From CAZRHR01 sp964599915 (GTDB lineage: Bacteria; Bacteroidota; Bacteroidia; CAIKAF01), in assembly GCA_964599915.1 (NCBI GenBank), contig CAZRHR010000028.1:1-30286 (forward strand): a stretch of 30,286 bases of DNA. Direction: 5' to 3'. Below, in pieces: positions 1-7,684 of the stretch; within the stretch, counting starts at the first letter, position 1; the number at the start of each line of letters is the position of its first letter. Made by a program: the position numbers and the translations under genes. The notes under the pieces are model-generated. The model made no database searches, was not told where the DNA came from, and worked only from the letters and a program-made list of their open reading frames with translations.

Positions 1-53
1 CAGATACTTAGAAATCCAAAAACACACATTCTGATTTTTATCGGACAACAATG
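1..53. repeat. Left copy of a 53-bp terminal inverted repeat
   Basis: Bases 1-53 are identical to the reverse complement of 30232-30284, with no mismatch. The match breaks at base 54 (a here, c in the other copy). Read from its inner edge outwards the shared sequence begins CATTGTTGTCCGATAAAAAT. Two perfect copies exactly at both ends suggest that the sequence stops inside two inverted copies of a dispersed repeat, for example the ends of an insertion sequence. No transposase is visible inside the window. Confidence 0.9.
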
Positions 54-60
54 AATGAAA

Positions 61-93
61 ATAAAATTTTACATATATTTTGTAAAATTTTAT
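61..93. terminator. AT-rich perfect hairpin, possible terminator
   Basis: The arms ATAAAATTTTAC (61-72) and GTAAAATTTTAT (82-93) are exact reverse complements around a 9-nt loop. The hairpin starts 7 nt inside the terminal repeat and lies upstream of the promoter of the first gene. It could end transcription arriving from the left, on either strand, or be a protein-binding palindrome. It contains no G+C-rich stem, so a classical intrinsic terminator is doubtful. Confidence 0.4.
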
Positions 94-106
94 AGACCTA
101 TATCCA

Positions 107-136
107 TTGAATGGTTTGCGCAGCCCCTTACATTTG
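107..136 (+). promoter_or_regulatory. Bacteroidota-type promoter for the CotH gene
   Basis: TACATTTG at 129-136 matches the Bacteroidota -7 consensus TAnnTTTG exactly. A TTG at 107-109 lies 19 nt upstream, a usual distance for the -33 box. Transcription would start near base 143, leaving a leader of about 23 nt before the ATG at 166. This is the best promoter match I found in the window. Confidence 0.5.
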
Positions 137-165
137 AGGATATACGGCCTTAGAAACGGGAACCC

Positions 166-2508
166 ATGAATACAACTAAATTTTCTATTGTCGCATTATC
201 GGTAATGTTTTGTTTTGGCGTTACGGGACAAAACCTGCCCTTAGAAATGCAGTACAGCCCGGATGGCAAAATCTTATACACCGGCGGGAAACTTGTCCCA
301 ACCGGATTATATGACCCCAATGTCATCGACACCCTATTTTTGGATTTTCCACAAGCCAATTATTGGACCCAACTCACCAATAACTATGCATCGGAGACTT
401 TGATTCCAGCCAAGTTAACGTATAGAGGACAGGTTTTAGACAGCGTGGGGGTAAGATTCCGAGGCAACACTTCTTACACGGGCGTGGCCCAATCTCAGAA
501 AAAATCATTTGCCATTGAAACAGATTTTGTGAGGCCGGGGCAACACCTACTTGGGTATCGGAACCTTAAACTGAACAATGGCCACCAGGATGCAAGTTTT
601 ATGCGCGAGGTGTTGTTTGGAAGAATGGCCGCCAGACATACCCCCATTGCCAAAACAGGATATGTCCGATTGTTTATCAACCAGCAAGACTGGGGCTTGT
701 ATCCGAACATTCAAACCGTAGATAAAACCTTTTTAGAAGAATGGTTTCCAAGTAATGATGGTGCCAGGTTTCGTGCCATTTCTGCGACCGGCGGGAATCC
801 CGGACCTTGGGGCGATGGCACCGCTGCGGTAAATTTTCTTGGCAATGACACATTGACCTACCAAAACTATTACAGCCTTAAATCCAATGATGTAGAGGTA
901 AGCCCTTGGGAAAAATTAGTCGATGCATGTAGGGCTTTGCAAAGTCTGGATACCAACAACCTGGATTCCGTGGCTAAATTTTTGGATTTCGACCGCATAC
1001 TTTGGCATCTCGCCATTGAAAATATCTTCACAGACGATGATAGTTATGTGATGAAGGGAAAAATGGACTACCTGCTCTACATCATGCCCGAAACAGGACA
1101 AATGTTTTCCATGGAATATGATGGAAATTCATCTTTTCAGTCGCAGCAAGCGACCAGCACCAACTGGGGACCTTTTAAAAATGTAGGCAATGCCAATTAT
1201 CCCTTGTTGAATAAGTTATTAGCTATTCCAGAATTGCGGCAGCGCTACCTGGCCCATTATCGCACCATTTTGCAAGAGACTTTTACCACGGCCCAAGCCA
1301 CCAGTTTAGTCAATGGACTCCAATCTCAAATTGGTGCGCACGTGGCATCCGACACAAAAAAACTTTATACCACCAACCAGTACAATACCAGCTCCCAAGG
1401 TTTAATTTCCTTCGTGACCAATCGAAGAAATTTTCTCATGAACCAAACGGAAGTAGCGCAGGTGGGCCCTGTTATTTCAGGGGTGGTTATGCAAGACGCG
1501 CAAGGCGGTTCCATAACTCAACCTCTACCCTATCAACCCGTGCAATTGATGGCTAAAGTACAGCATAACACGGGTATCCACAAGGTTTGGTTGTATGTGA
1601 CGGAAGGCATTGATCAAATGTACCAGCGTGTCGCCATGTGGGATGATGGATTACATGGAGATAGTTTGGCCGGAGATGGTTGGTATGGAGCGACGTTACC
1701 GGGGAAAAAAGCCCATACGTTGGTGCGGTTTTACGTAGAAGCCCAGGCCAATAACACCCCAAAATCCGCCAGTTTTTTACCCACGGGTGCCAGTCATGAT
1801 GCTTTTGCCTATACGGTAGTAGCGCCATTTTCACCCAACGGAGTCGTTATCAACGAATTCATGGCTTCCAATCAGCAAACGGTGGGAGACGAAGCCCAAG
1901 AATTCGACGATTGGATTGAAATATACAACAACAACCAGGTCACCATGGATTTATCCGGCTATGTCCTCACCGACAAAGTAGATAAAGCCTATAAATGGGT
2001 TTTCCCGCAGGGAACGCTTCTTCCGGCCAATGGATACTTGGTAGTTTGGGCGGATGAACAAGGCAGTCAAGGAACCTATCATTGCAACTTTAAATTAAGT
2101 TCTGCGGGAGAAATGCTGATGTTATCCGATAGTACCGGGACCATTTTAGATTCTGTTTATTTTGGTCTGCAAACCACCGATGTGGCTTTGGCACGTGTAC
2201 CCAATGGAACAGGCGGCTGGACACCGCAAACTGCGACCTTCATGGCCAATAACCAACCCATGGCCATTTTACCCGAAGAAAACGTAACGCAATGGGCCAT
2301 TTATCCAAATCCAACGCATCATTCATTTCGGGTCATAGGAATGACAGAGGAGCAGCCCTATGTGCTCATGGATATGCAAGGTCGCACCCTACAGCAAGGT
2401 TGGCTGAGTGCAGGCACGGAGGTGAACGTGGCAGATGTACCGTCAGGTATTTATTTTTTACTTGTATCCGATGCGCCGAAGCCACTTAAAGTGGTAAAAT
2501 ACGAGTAA
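166..2508 (+). CDS. Secreted CotH kinase family protein with lamin-tail and T9SS sorting domains
   Basis: The product has 780 residues. Residues 1-21 form a signal peptide ending in VTGQ. Residues about 50-430 resemble the CotH kinase fold: a GVRFRGNTS strand, KKSFAIE, LNNGHQDASFMREVLF and GLYPNIQTVDK. MEYDGN near residues 316-321 replaces the usual metal-binding aspartate segment. Residues about 440-550 look like an immunoglobulin-like spacer. A lamin-tail domain runs from VVINEFMASN (about 560) to about 690, and the last 75 residues (YPNPTHHSF to the end) are a type A type IX sorting domain. CotH relatives phosphorylate spore-coat or surface proteins; the substrate here is unknown. The protein is expected at the outer surface or released. 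The ATG at 166 fits the signal peptide and the promoter just upstream. The family call is firm; kinase activity is inferred. Confidence 0.88.
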   Translation: MNTTKFSIVALSVMFCFGVTGQNLPLEMQYSPDGKILYTGGKLVPTGLYDPNVIDTLFLDFPQANYWTQLTNNYASETLIPAKLTYRGQVLDSVGVRFRGNTSYTGVAQSQKKSFAIETDFVRPGQHLLGYRNLKLNNGHQDASFMREVLFGRMAARHTPIAKTGYVRLFINQQDWGLYPNIQTVDKTFLEEWFPSNDGARFRAISATGGNPGPWGDGTAAVNFLGNDTLTYQNYYSLKSNDVEVSPWEKLVDACRALQSLDTNNLDSVAKFLDFDRILWHLAIENIFTDDDSYVMKGKMDYLLYIMPETGQMFSMEYDGNSSFQSQQATSTNWGPFKNVGNANYPLLNKLLAIPELRQRYLAHYRTILQETFTTAQATSLVNGLQSQIGAHVASDTKKLYTTNQYNTSSQGLISFVTNRRNFLMNQTEVAQVGPVISGVVMQDAQGGSITQPLPYQPVQLMAKVQHNTGIHKVWLYVTEGIDQMYQRVAMWDDGLHGDSLAGDGWYGATLPGKKAHTLVRFYVEAQANNTPKSASFLPTGASHDAFAYTVVAPFSPNGVVINEFMASNQQTVGDEAQEFDDWIEIYNNNQVTMDLSGYVLTDKVDKAYKWVFPQGTLLPANGYLVVWADEQGSQGTYHCNFKLSSAGEMLMLSDSTGTILDSVYFGLQTTDVALARVPNGTGGWTPQTATFMANNQPMAILPEENVTQWAIYPNPTHHSFRVIGMTEEQPYVLMDMQGRTLQQGWLSAGTEVNVADVPSGIYFLLVSDAPKPLKVVKYE

Positions 2509-2712
2509 AAATTAGGGGTATATCCTCCTTTTTGTCTACAAAATATCGGGGAAAAAGGAACGTGAAGCACATCGGATCGGCGCCGTGTTCTTTCAGGCGG
2601 AGGCGTTATGAAAAGATGACGTTGGCTGTAGATGGTAAAAATTGGCAGGCAAAGACCATAAAAACGTCGCCTCCCATGAGGCACCATTGGTTCCCATCTA
2701 CTATATTTAAGC
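2509..2712 (+). other. Non-coding, possibly structured leader between the CotH gene and dcd
   Basis: These 204 bases carry no convincing gene. GGAGGCG at 2599-2605 can pair with CGCCTCC at 2668-2674. A local GCCTC-CCAT-GAGGC hairpin at 2669-2682 competes with this pairing. The segment lies directly ahead of dcd and could be a terminator plus leader, or a small RNA. I do not recognise a named riboswitch; in particular no cobalamin box is visible. Confidence 0.3.
2702..2709 (+). promoter_or_regulatory. Possible -7 box for dcd
   Basis: TATATTTA at 2702-2709 differs from the consensus TAnnTTTG only at its last base and ends 3 nt before the dcd ATG. A TTG occurs at 2687-2689, but the gap of 12 nt is too short for a normal -33 box. 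If real, the mRNA would be almost leaderless. Confidence 0.25.
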
Positions 2713-3231
2713 ATGATATTATCTGGCCTAGAAATTCAGAAAAGACTGGGAAAAGACATTGTGCTTGAGCCCTTTCATCCGGAACAACTCAACCCCAACA
2801 GCTATAATTTGACCTTACACGAAGACCTTTTGGTCTATGAAGGCGCTGTTTTAGACATGAAACAACCCAATGCGGTACAACCCATGCGCATACCGCCGGA
2901 GGGGCTCGTACTGGAAACCGGAAAATTGTATTTAGGCCGAACGGTAGAATACACAGAAACCCAGCATTTGGTACCCATGTTGGAAGGCCGTTCTTCCATA
3001 GGTCGGCTTGGACTCTTTGTGCATATTACTGCCGGGTTTGGCGACGTTGGTTTCAAAGGGTTTTGGACCCTTGAAATGTTCTGTGTACAACCCATTCGCA
3101 TTTATGCCGGTGTACAGATTTGCCAAGTCTTTTATCATACCTTGGAGGGTGATTTTGTCCCTTATAAAAAGGGGAAATATCAGGAAAACAAAGGGGTACA
3201 ACCGAGCATGCTGTATAAAGACTTCCTGTGA
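2713..3231 (+). CDS. dcd: dCTP deaminase
   Basis: The 172-residue product is close to the usual family length (about 175-195). It converts dCTP to dUTP in the cytosol, supplying the dTTP route. The signature EGRSSIGRLGLFVHITAG lies at residues about 95-112, followed by a TLEMF segment holding the expected catalytic glutamate. The C-terminal tail after KGKYQENKG is the flexible lid typical of the dUTPase superfamily. After HITAG the protein reads FGDVGFKG, closer to the AGF-D-GF pattern of bifunctional dCTP deaminase/dUTPase enzymes than to the E. coli monofunctional form. Whether it also hydrolyses dUTP cannot be decided by eye. The TonB-dependent receptor gene starts at or just after its stop codon. 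Confidence 0.93.
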   Translation: MILSGLEIQKRLGKDIVLEPFHPEQLNPNSYNLTLHEDLLVYEGAVLDMKQPNAVQPMRIPPEGLVLETGKLYLGRTVEYTETQHLVPMLEGRSSIGRLGLFVHITAGFGDVGFKGFWTLEMFCVQPIRIYAGVQICQVFYHTLEGDFVPYKKGKYQENKGVQPSMLYKDFL

Positions 3232-3233
3232 AC

Positions 3234-5657
3234 ATGGCCTTTCGCTACTGGATTATTTGTCTTTTCACGGGTCTTTTCACCCGGCTTGCAGGCCAAACCG
3301 TGCAAATCACGCTGGTGCCCCAGGCCTTAGAGGATTCAATTCCTTCTCTTTCCGGCTTTGTACAAGATAAAAATCAACGGCAATGGCCTGTGCAAGGAAC
3401 ACGGTTCCGGCTTTCGGCAGATTCGTTGGAACTGCCATGGACGTTTTACATTCAAGGCTATCAGCCGGTGACGATGCGCCAAATCCAAGGTACACACCAG
3501 CGGGTGATGCTCCTTTCCGAGGTACATCATATTCCGGAATACACCTTTTCTGAAAGCATTTTCCCACGTGATAAAAGGCAATCCGGGCGCGAAATTCAGG
3601 TTTTGCCCGCCGCTTACATCGCGGCACATCAGCCCCAAACTCCTGCCATGGCTTTGGCCCAATCCGGCGCATTGTTTGTTCAGCATAGCCAAATGGGCGG
3701 CGGCTCACCTGTAATTCGAGGTTTTGAGGCGTCTCGCATTTTATTAGTGGTCGATGGGGTTCGAATGAACAATGCCATTTTTCGTTCAGGACACTTGCAA
3801 AATATTTTGAGGGTCGATGTAAATAGCCTCGAGCAAATGGAAGTGTTGTTTGGGCCCGGTACCGCCCAGCATGGCAGCGATGCCTTGGGAGGTGTGGTGC
3901 ATTTAGAAACGATGAAACCTCAGCTCACCGGTACAAAATATCTAAAAGGTAGTTTTTTCACCCGCTTTTCCAGTGCAAATCAGGAAAAAACCACCCATGG
4001 CATGTTTCGATATGGTCAGAAAAATTGGGCAGGTGTGACTTCGTTTACCCTGAGCGATTTCAATGATTTGAGACAAGGCAACCTAAGAAGTCCCTTTTTA
4101 CCCGATCAATGGAAACGCAATTTTTTTGTTATCCGGCGCAACGGCCAAGACACCCTATTATCCAATCCGCAGCCTAACCTTCAATTGGGAAGTGCTTACC
4201 GACAAATGGATTTGGTTCAAAAGTTTGCCTTTCATACAGGCGCATGGCGTCATGACCTTCAGTACCAAATGAGCACCACCAGCGATGTGCCTAGGTATGA
4301 CCGACTTACTATGCTGGATGAGCAACAAATCCCGGTGTTTGCTGAATGGGCGTATGGACCGGAGCGCAGGCATTTGTGGATGGCACAAAGTCAACGAGAA
4401 ACGCCAAAAATGCAATGGCGCATTTTGGGTGCGTGGCAATGGGTGGAAGAATCTAGGCATGTGCGTCGTTTTCAACAAATTCAACGCAGAAGTCAACATG
4501 AAAAGGTACATGTGGGGGAATGGCGGTTGGATGTTTTGCGGAAACATCTGCCTGCCAAAGGGCGCCCTGCCCTATCCTACCGATGGCGCGCCGGAATCGA
4601 CGTGCAATGGAACGCGGTGACCTCCACCGCCCGATTTACCCAAATTGAAACCGGCCAAACCAGTGCGGGTCCCACCCGTTATCCGGATGGAGGAAGCGTT
4701 CAAACCTTGGCGGGAATCTATGGAGAATATCAATGGGCGCTAAGAAAAACATCCGCTCTATCTGTTTCAGGTAGAATAAATTATGTAGGATTAGACGCCC
4801 GATTTACCGATACCAGTTTTTTTAGTTTTCCATTTCAAACCGCAGGTTATCAGCGTGTCGGTGGAAATGGAAGCATCGAATGGGGAAAACAATTTCCTTC
4901 TCATCCTTTTTGGAAAAGTGTGCATTTGGTATGGGCGACAGGATTTAGGGCCCCAAATGTGGATGATATAGGAAAAGTATTTGACTCCCGTCCCGGCCAA
5001 CTGATTGTTCCCAACCCGGACATCCGACCGGAGTACGTGTATACTTTGGAGGGCCGAACGACCATGGGCCACCATGACCATCAACTTTCTTTAAGTACTT
5101 ACGGCACTTGGATTCATGGGCTTTTATCGCTTCGTCCTGAACAATGGCTGGGCCAAGATAGTATGGTTTTCGATGGTTTACCCAGCCAAGTCTTGTCTTT
5201 GCAAAACTTGGATCAAGGTTGGATTATCGGGACCAGTGCGAGGTACAAAGGGCAGTGGTCAAGTTATGGTTTTACCAGGGCGCAAATCACGTATACCTAT
5301 GGCCGGCAATTTCATCAGAACCAATGGTTTCCTTTGGAGCATATTCCCCCGGTATTCGGATTAATCAGTGCAGGCTGTACTTTTCCGCGTTGGGAAATCG
5401 AAGGTTGGCTCCACTTCAATGGTTGGAAGCATGCGGAAGATTATGGATTATTTGGGGAAGACAACTTGGACTATGCCACGCCTTTGGGTACACCGGCCTG
5501 GTACACCTTAAACTTGCGGATGCAATGGAAACCTATTGAAAAGGTGATGTTGCAATGTGCGGTGGAAAATCTATTGGATCAAAATTACCGCACCTTTTCC
5601 TCGGGCATTTCTGCGCCGGGGAGAAATGTTGTGATTGCGGTTCGGGGGAGTTTTTAG
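3234..5657 (+). CDS. TonB-dependent outer-membrane receptor
   Basis: The product has 807 residues from the ATG at 3234. An alternative GTG at 3228 would overlap the dcd stop by 4 nt and add two residues. Residues 1-21 are a signal peptide ending LAGQ. A short, poorly conserved beta domain follows (about 25-95), then the plug domain (about 105-230). The plug includes GSPVIRGFEASRILLVVDGVRMN and FGPGTAQHGSDALGG. The remainder is the 22-strand barrel region, ending in NLLDQNYRTF and a terminal phenylalanine, as barrel assembly requires. It should import a ligand across the outer membrane using TonB/ExbBD energy. The RGFEASRILLVVDGVRMN segment recalls heme/hemoglobin-type receptors, but no substrate can be assigned and no substrate gene lies nearby. 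Coupling to dcd is probably only transcriptional. Confidence 0.9.
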   Translation: MAFRYWIICLFTGLFTRLAGQTVQITLVPQALEDSIPSLSGFVQDKNQRQWPVQGTRFRLSADSLELPWTFYIQGYQPVTMRQIQGTHQRVMLLSEVHHIPEYTFSESIFPRDKRQSGREIQVLPAAYIAAHQPQTPAMALAQSGALFVQHSQMGGGSPVIRGFEASRILLVVDGVRMNNAIFRSGHLQNILRVDVNSLEQMEVLFGPGTAQHGSDALGGVVHLETMKPQLTGTKYLKGSFFTRFSSANQEKTTHGMFRYGQKNWAGVTSFTLSDFNDLRQGNLRSPFLPDQWKRNFFVIRRNGQDTLLSNPQPNLQLGSAYRQMDLVQKFAFHTGAWRHDLQYQMSTTSDVPRYDRLTMLDEQQIPVFAEWAYGPERRHLWMAQSQRETPKMQWRILGAWQWVEESRHVRRFQQIQRRSQHEKVHVGEWRLDVLRKHLPAKGRPALSYRWRAGIDVQWNAVTSTARFTQIETGQTSAGPTRYPDGGSVQTLAGIYGEYQWALRKTSALSVSGRINYVGLDARFTDTSFFSFPFQTAGYQRVGGNGSIEWGKQFPSHPFWKSVHLVWATGFRAPNVDDIGKVFDSRPGQLIVPNPDIRPEYVYTLEGRTTMGHHDHQLSLSTYGTWIHGLLSLRPEQWLGQDSMVFDGLPSQVLSLQNLDQGWIIGTSARYKGQWSSYGFTRAQITYTYGRQFHQNQWFPLEHIPPVFGLISAGCTFPRWEIEGWLHFNGWKHAEDYGLFGEDNLDYATPLGTPAWYTLNLRMQWKPIEKVMLQCAVENLLDQNYRTFSSGISAPGRNVVIAVRGSF

Positions 5658-5693
5658 TACAGATTATTTTTTTATTAAAAAGGTGTCTGTACT
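5656..5693 (+). terminator. Hairpin at the receptor stop codon, possible terminator
   Basis: AGTACAGA at 5656-5663 and TCTGTACT at 5686-5693 are exact reverse complements around a 22-nt loop containing a run of seven T. The arm begins inside the receptor's TAG stop. A second small hairpin (GCTCC-AAGCAA-GGAGC, 5761-5776) follows before the end of the convergent channel gene. One or both could separate the two convergent transcripts. Neither has the usual U-tract after the stem. Confidence 0.35.
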
Positions 5694-5827
5694 TAAAGAG
5701 TTGTTTTCCATTTTAGCCTTACCGCAGGATTAATAAAAAACAAAGGCCAATGTTATGGGGGCTCCAAGCAAGGAGCTCACACCAAAAATAGATGGCCGAT
5801 GGTCGTTAAAAGGGGACATAGGATGGC

Positions 5828-7390
5828 CTAAAATTGCGCCTGATTGATCAGTGCTACAGTGAAAATACTTAGCAAAAACCAACCAATAAATCCTTGAATT
5901 ATACAAATGTATCTAGCCAGTCCCTTTGTTGGTATATTTCCAAAACCCAAAGTAGTGAATGCATTTAAGCTTAAAGTAGCCGCATTAAGCACACTAATCA
6001 CCAACCCAAACAACATTTTCAGAAAGGGGAATGCGTAGCCCTTATCATTTTTCAAGACAAAATCTTTGAAATTGCTAATTATCTGAGATTTACTGCTTAC
6101 ATCCCAATCAGAAGGGAAGAAAAAATAGACAAAACCAAAAATCAAAATAATATATAAAGAGACGACCAACGCATTGGCAGGGTCGGTGCCATAGTTTGTA
6201 TAAAACTTAAGTAACCTATTTAAATTCAAGTCAAAAAAAGTTTTGAATGATGGGGTATCTTCATGAATGATAGCTAATCTTATGTACTCAATTTCTCTTA
6301 TTTTCACATAGACTTCGTTGGCAGATTCAAAATGGCCCATATTTTTATAAAAGTCGTAGAGACTTTTATTTAATCTAATGAAATTCCTGTACCCTAAATC
6401 ATCTTCAATTTGTTCTTTCGTTGTCCCATCAAAATACGCCCCATTTCTAATCATACCAAAATCCATGTTCTTTAACGAGCCAAGATGAACATAACTGGAC
6501 TTATCTAGGGCGTTGTAATCAAAAGCCAATTTTTTGTGAAAAGAATTACCAAACATGTAGAGGAACCCTTTATCTAAAAGCAAATTTATATTCGCATTGA
6601 AAATATTATCATGAATAGACATATTTTCAGCATCTAATTTTAAGGTTAAAAACCCGTCAATAGATGAAGTGAAGTCCGAGCGTGTTATATTAACTTTTGG
6701 AATTTCATGAAGTTCGATGTACGCATCATTCAACAAACAATCCTCTATATTTAGTTCAGCTTGGTCGAGCAATCTAACAACTATAAAACCATTACTGGCT
6801 GAAAAAGTACTGTGGAGCAAGTCAACTTTTGCATTCTCAAGGTCAATCACAATGGATGAGGTAATATTAGTGTGATGAATCCATAAATGAAATTGGGAGA
6901 GAATTTTCTTGGTTCCTGTAACCTGTAATCGCTCAAAATCACAAGAATCAACCAGAATAGCACCACCTACATCATCGTTATCCGCTATGGTTTGGCAGCG
7001 AGTAGGGAATATATTGCCTGAAAAAGTTACTGACCCCGGAAATCTAACATTCGAAAACCGAATATCATTCTCAAAAGTGCAACCCTCGAACCACAGGCTC
7101 TGGCAGTTTGTTAAAAACCTATTCGCTGAATCCCTCTTGGCACCGCGAAGTTTAAGGTAGTTTTTAAATCCGCCATAAATCCTAATCTTACCATCCCCAT
7201 GTTTAGAAAGAAATTCCTCCGCACCTTTATCTGGTAAATCATTGATGAAAAAAATATTATAATATCTCAATGTATCCTTTTTGCTGAAGAAGATATCTTC
7301 AGCAAGCTGTGAATACTTAATGGTTTTTCTGGCTTGTCCAAAAGCCGCTGAATAAAACACAAAACAAAACAAACACATTAGCGCGCGCAT
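5828..7390 (-). CDS. Beta-helix domain fused to a potassium-channel-like pore
   Basis: The product has 520 residues. Residues 1-19 (MRALMCLFCFVFYSAAFGQ) form a signal peptide. Residues about 20-330 are built of short repeating strands such as FENDIRFSNVRFPGSVTFSG, the look of a pentapeptide or right-handed beta-helix domain. A first membrane helix lies at 406-425 and a hydrophilic link at 426-455. Then comes a two-helix pore module: M1 about 456-473, pore helix and filter-like TTLGFGNIP at 479-487, and M2 at 491-516. The filter resembles TVGYGD of potassium channels (Ion_trans_2) with F and N replacing Y and D. With a cleaved signal peptide the beta-helix would be periplasmic, and the extra helix puts the pore in the usual orientation. 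Ion selectivity and the gating signal are unknown. The gene is visibly richer in A+T than its neighbours, suggesting transfer. Confidence 0.75.
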   Translation of the reverse strand: MRALMCLFCFVFYSAAFGQARKTIKYSQLAEDIFFSKKDTLRYYNIFFINDLPDKGAEEFLSKHGDGKIRIYGGFKNYLKLRGAKRDSANRFLTNCQSLWFEGCTFENDIRFSNVRFPGSVTFSGNIFPTRCQTIADNDDVGGAILVDSCDFERLQVTGTKKILSQFHLWIHHTNITSSIVIDLENAKVDLLHSTFSASNGFIVVRLLDQAELNIEDCLLNDAYIELHEIPKVNITRSDFTSSIDGFLTLKLDAENMSIHDNIFNANINLLLDKGFLYMFGNSFHKKLAFDYNALDKSSYVHLGSLKNMDFGMIRNGAYFDGTTKEQIEDDLGYRNFIRLNKSLYDFYKNMGHFESANEVYVKIREIEYIRLAIIHEDTPSFKTFFDLNLNRLLKFYTNYGTDPANALVVSLYIILIFGFVYFFFPSDWDVSSKSQIISNFKDFVLKNDKGYAFPFLKMLFGLVISVLNAATLSLNAFTTLGFGNIPTKGLARYICIIQGFIGWFLLSIFTVALINQAQF

Positions 7391-7684
7391 ACAATCAAGT
7401 TATCGTATTACAAGATAACCATAACTTAGCACAAACTCTTAAGACCCTCTGTAAGATAATGGGGGCAGCTCGTTAGAGAGCAACTTTATGAAAAGACCAA
7501 TGGCACCCAGCTTGCCCTCTATATTATTTTATAATCGGTGACTATTATAGATATTGTATCCATCTGAACTACAAAAAGAGACTGGCTTCGTTGTTTAATT
7601 ACATTGTAGTTTGAGTTCACCTATTTTAAAAACAACTTTCCAAATCTACTTAGGAATCCGAATAAGGCTGGACTACCAAGGCGC
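7391..7684. other. Intergenic region between the channel and DUF4286 genes
   Basis: These 294 AT-rich bases hold no credible gene. Besides the inverted repeats near 7400 there is an imperfect hairpin, GGGGGCAGCT (7461-7470) against AGCTTGCCCTC (7509-7519), with one bulge. It should contain the end of the tgt operon transcript and the promoter of the channel gene, but I find no strong terminator or exact TAnnTTTG box for either. Confidence 0.5.
7397..7427 (-). promoter_or_regulatory. Inverted repeats directly upstream of the channel gene
   Basis: GTTATC (7399-7404) and GATAAC (7414-7419) are exact inverted copies separated by 9 nt. AAGTTAT (7397-7403) is also the reverse complement of ATAACTT (7421-7427), so two alternative hairpins are possible. 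They lie 7-37 nt upstream of the minus-strand ATG at 7390. They could be an operator or a leader hairpin near the ribosome-binding region. This is inference from symmetry alone. Confidence 0.3.

Noticed and set aside
3307..3708. Antisense 133-residue frame within the receptor gene
   Set aside because: It lies opposite the conserved signal-peptide and plug region of the TonB receptor and shows no family features.
7461..7519. tRNA-like stretch: GCTC-GTTAGA-GAGC resembling a D-arm after GGGGGCA
   Set aside because: There is no 7-nt anticodon loop on a 5-bp stem, no TTCGA T-loop and no proper acceptor stem, so it is not a tRNA gene.
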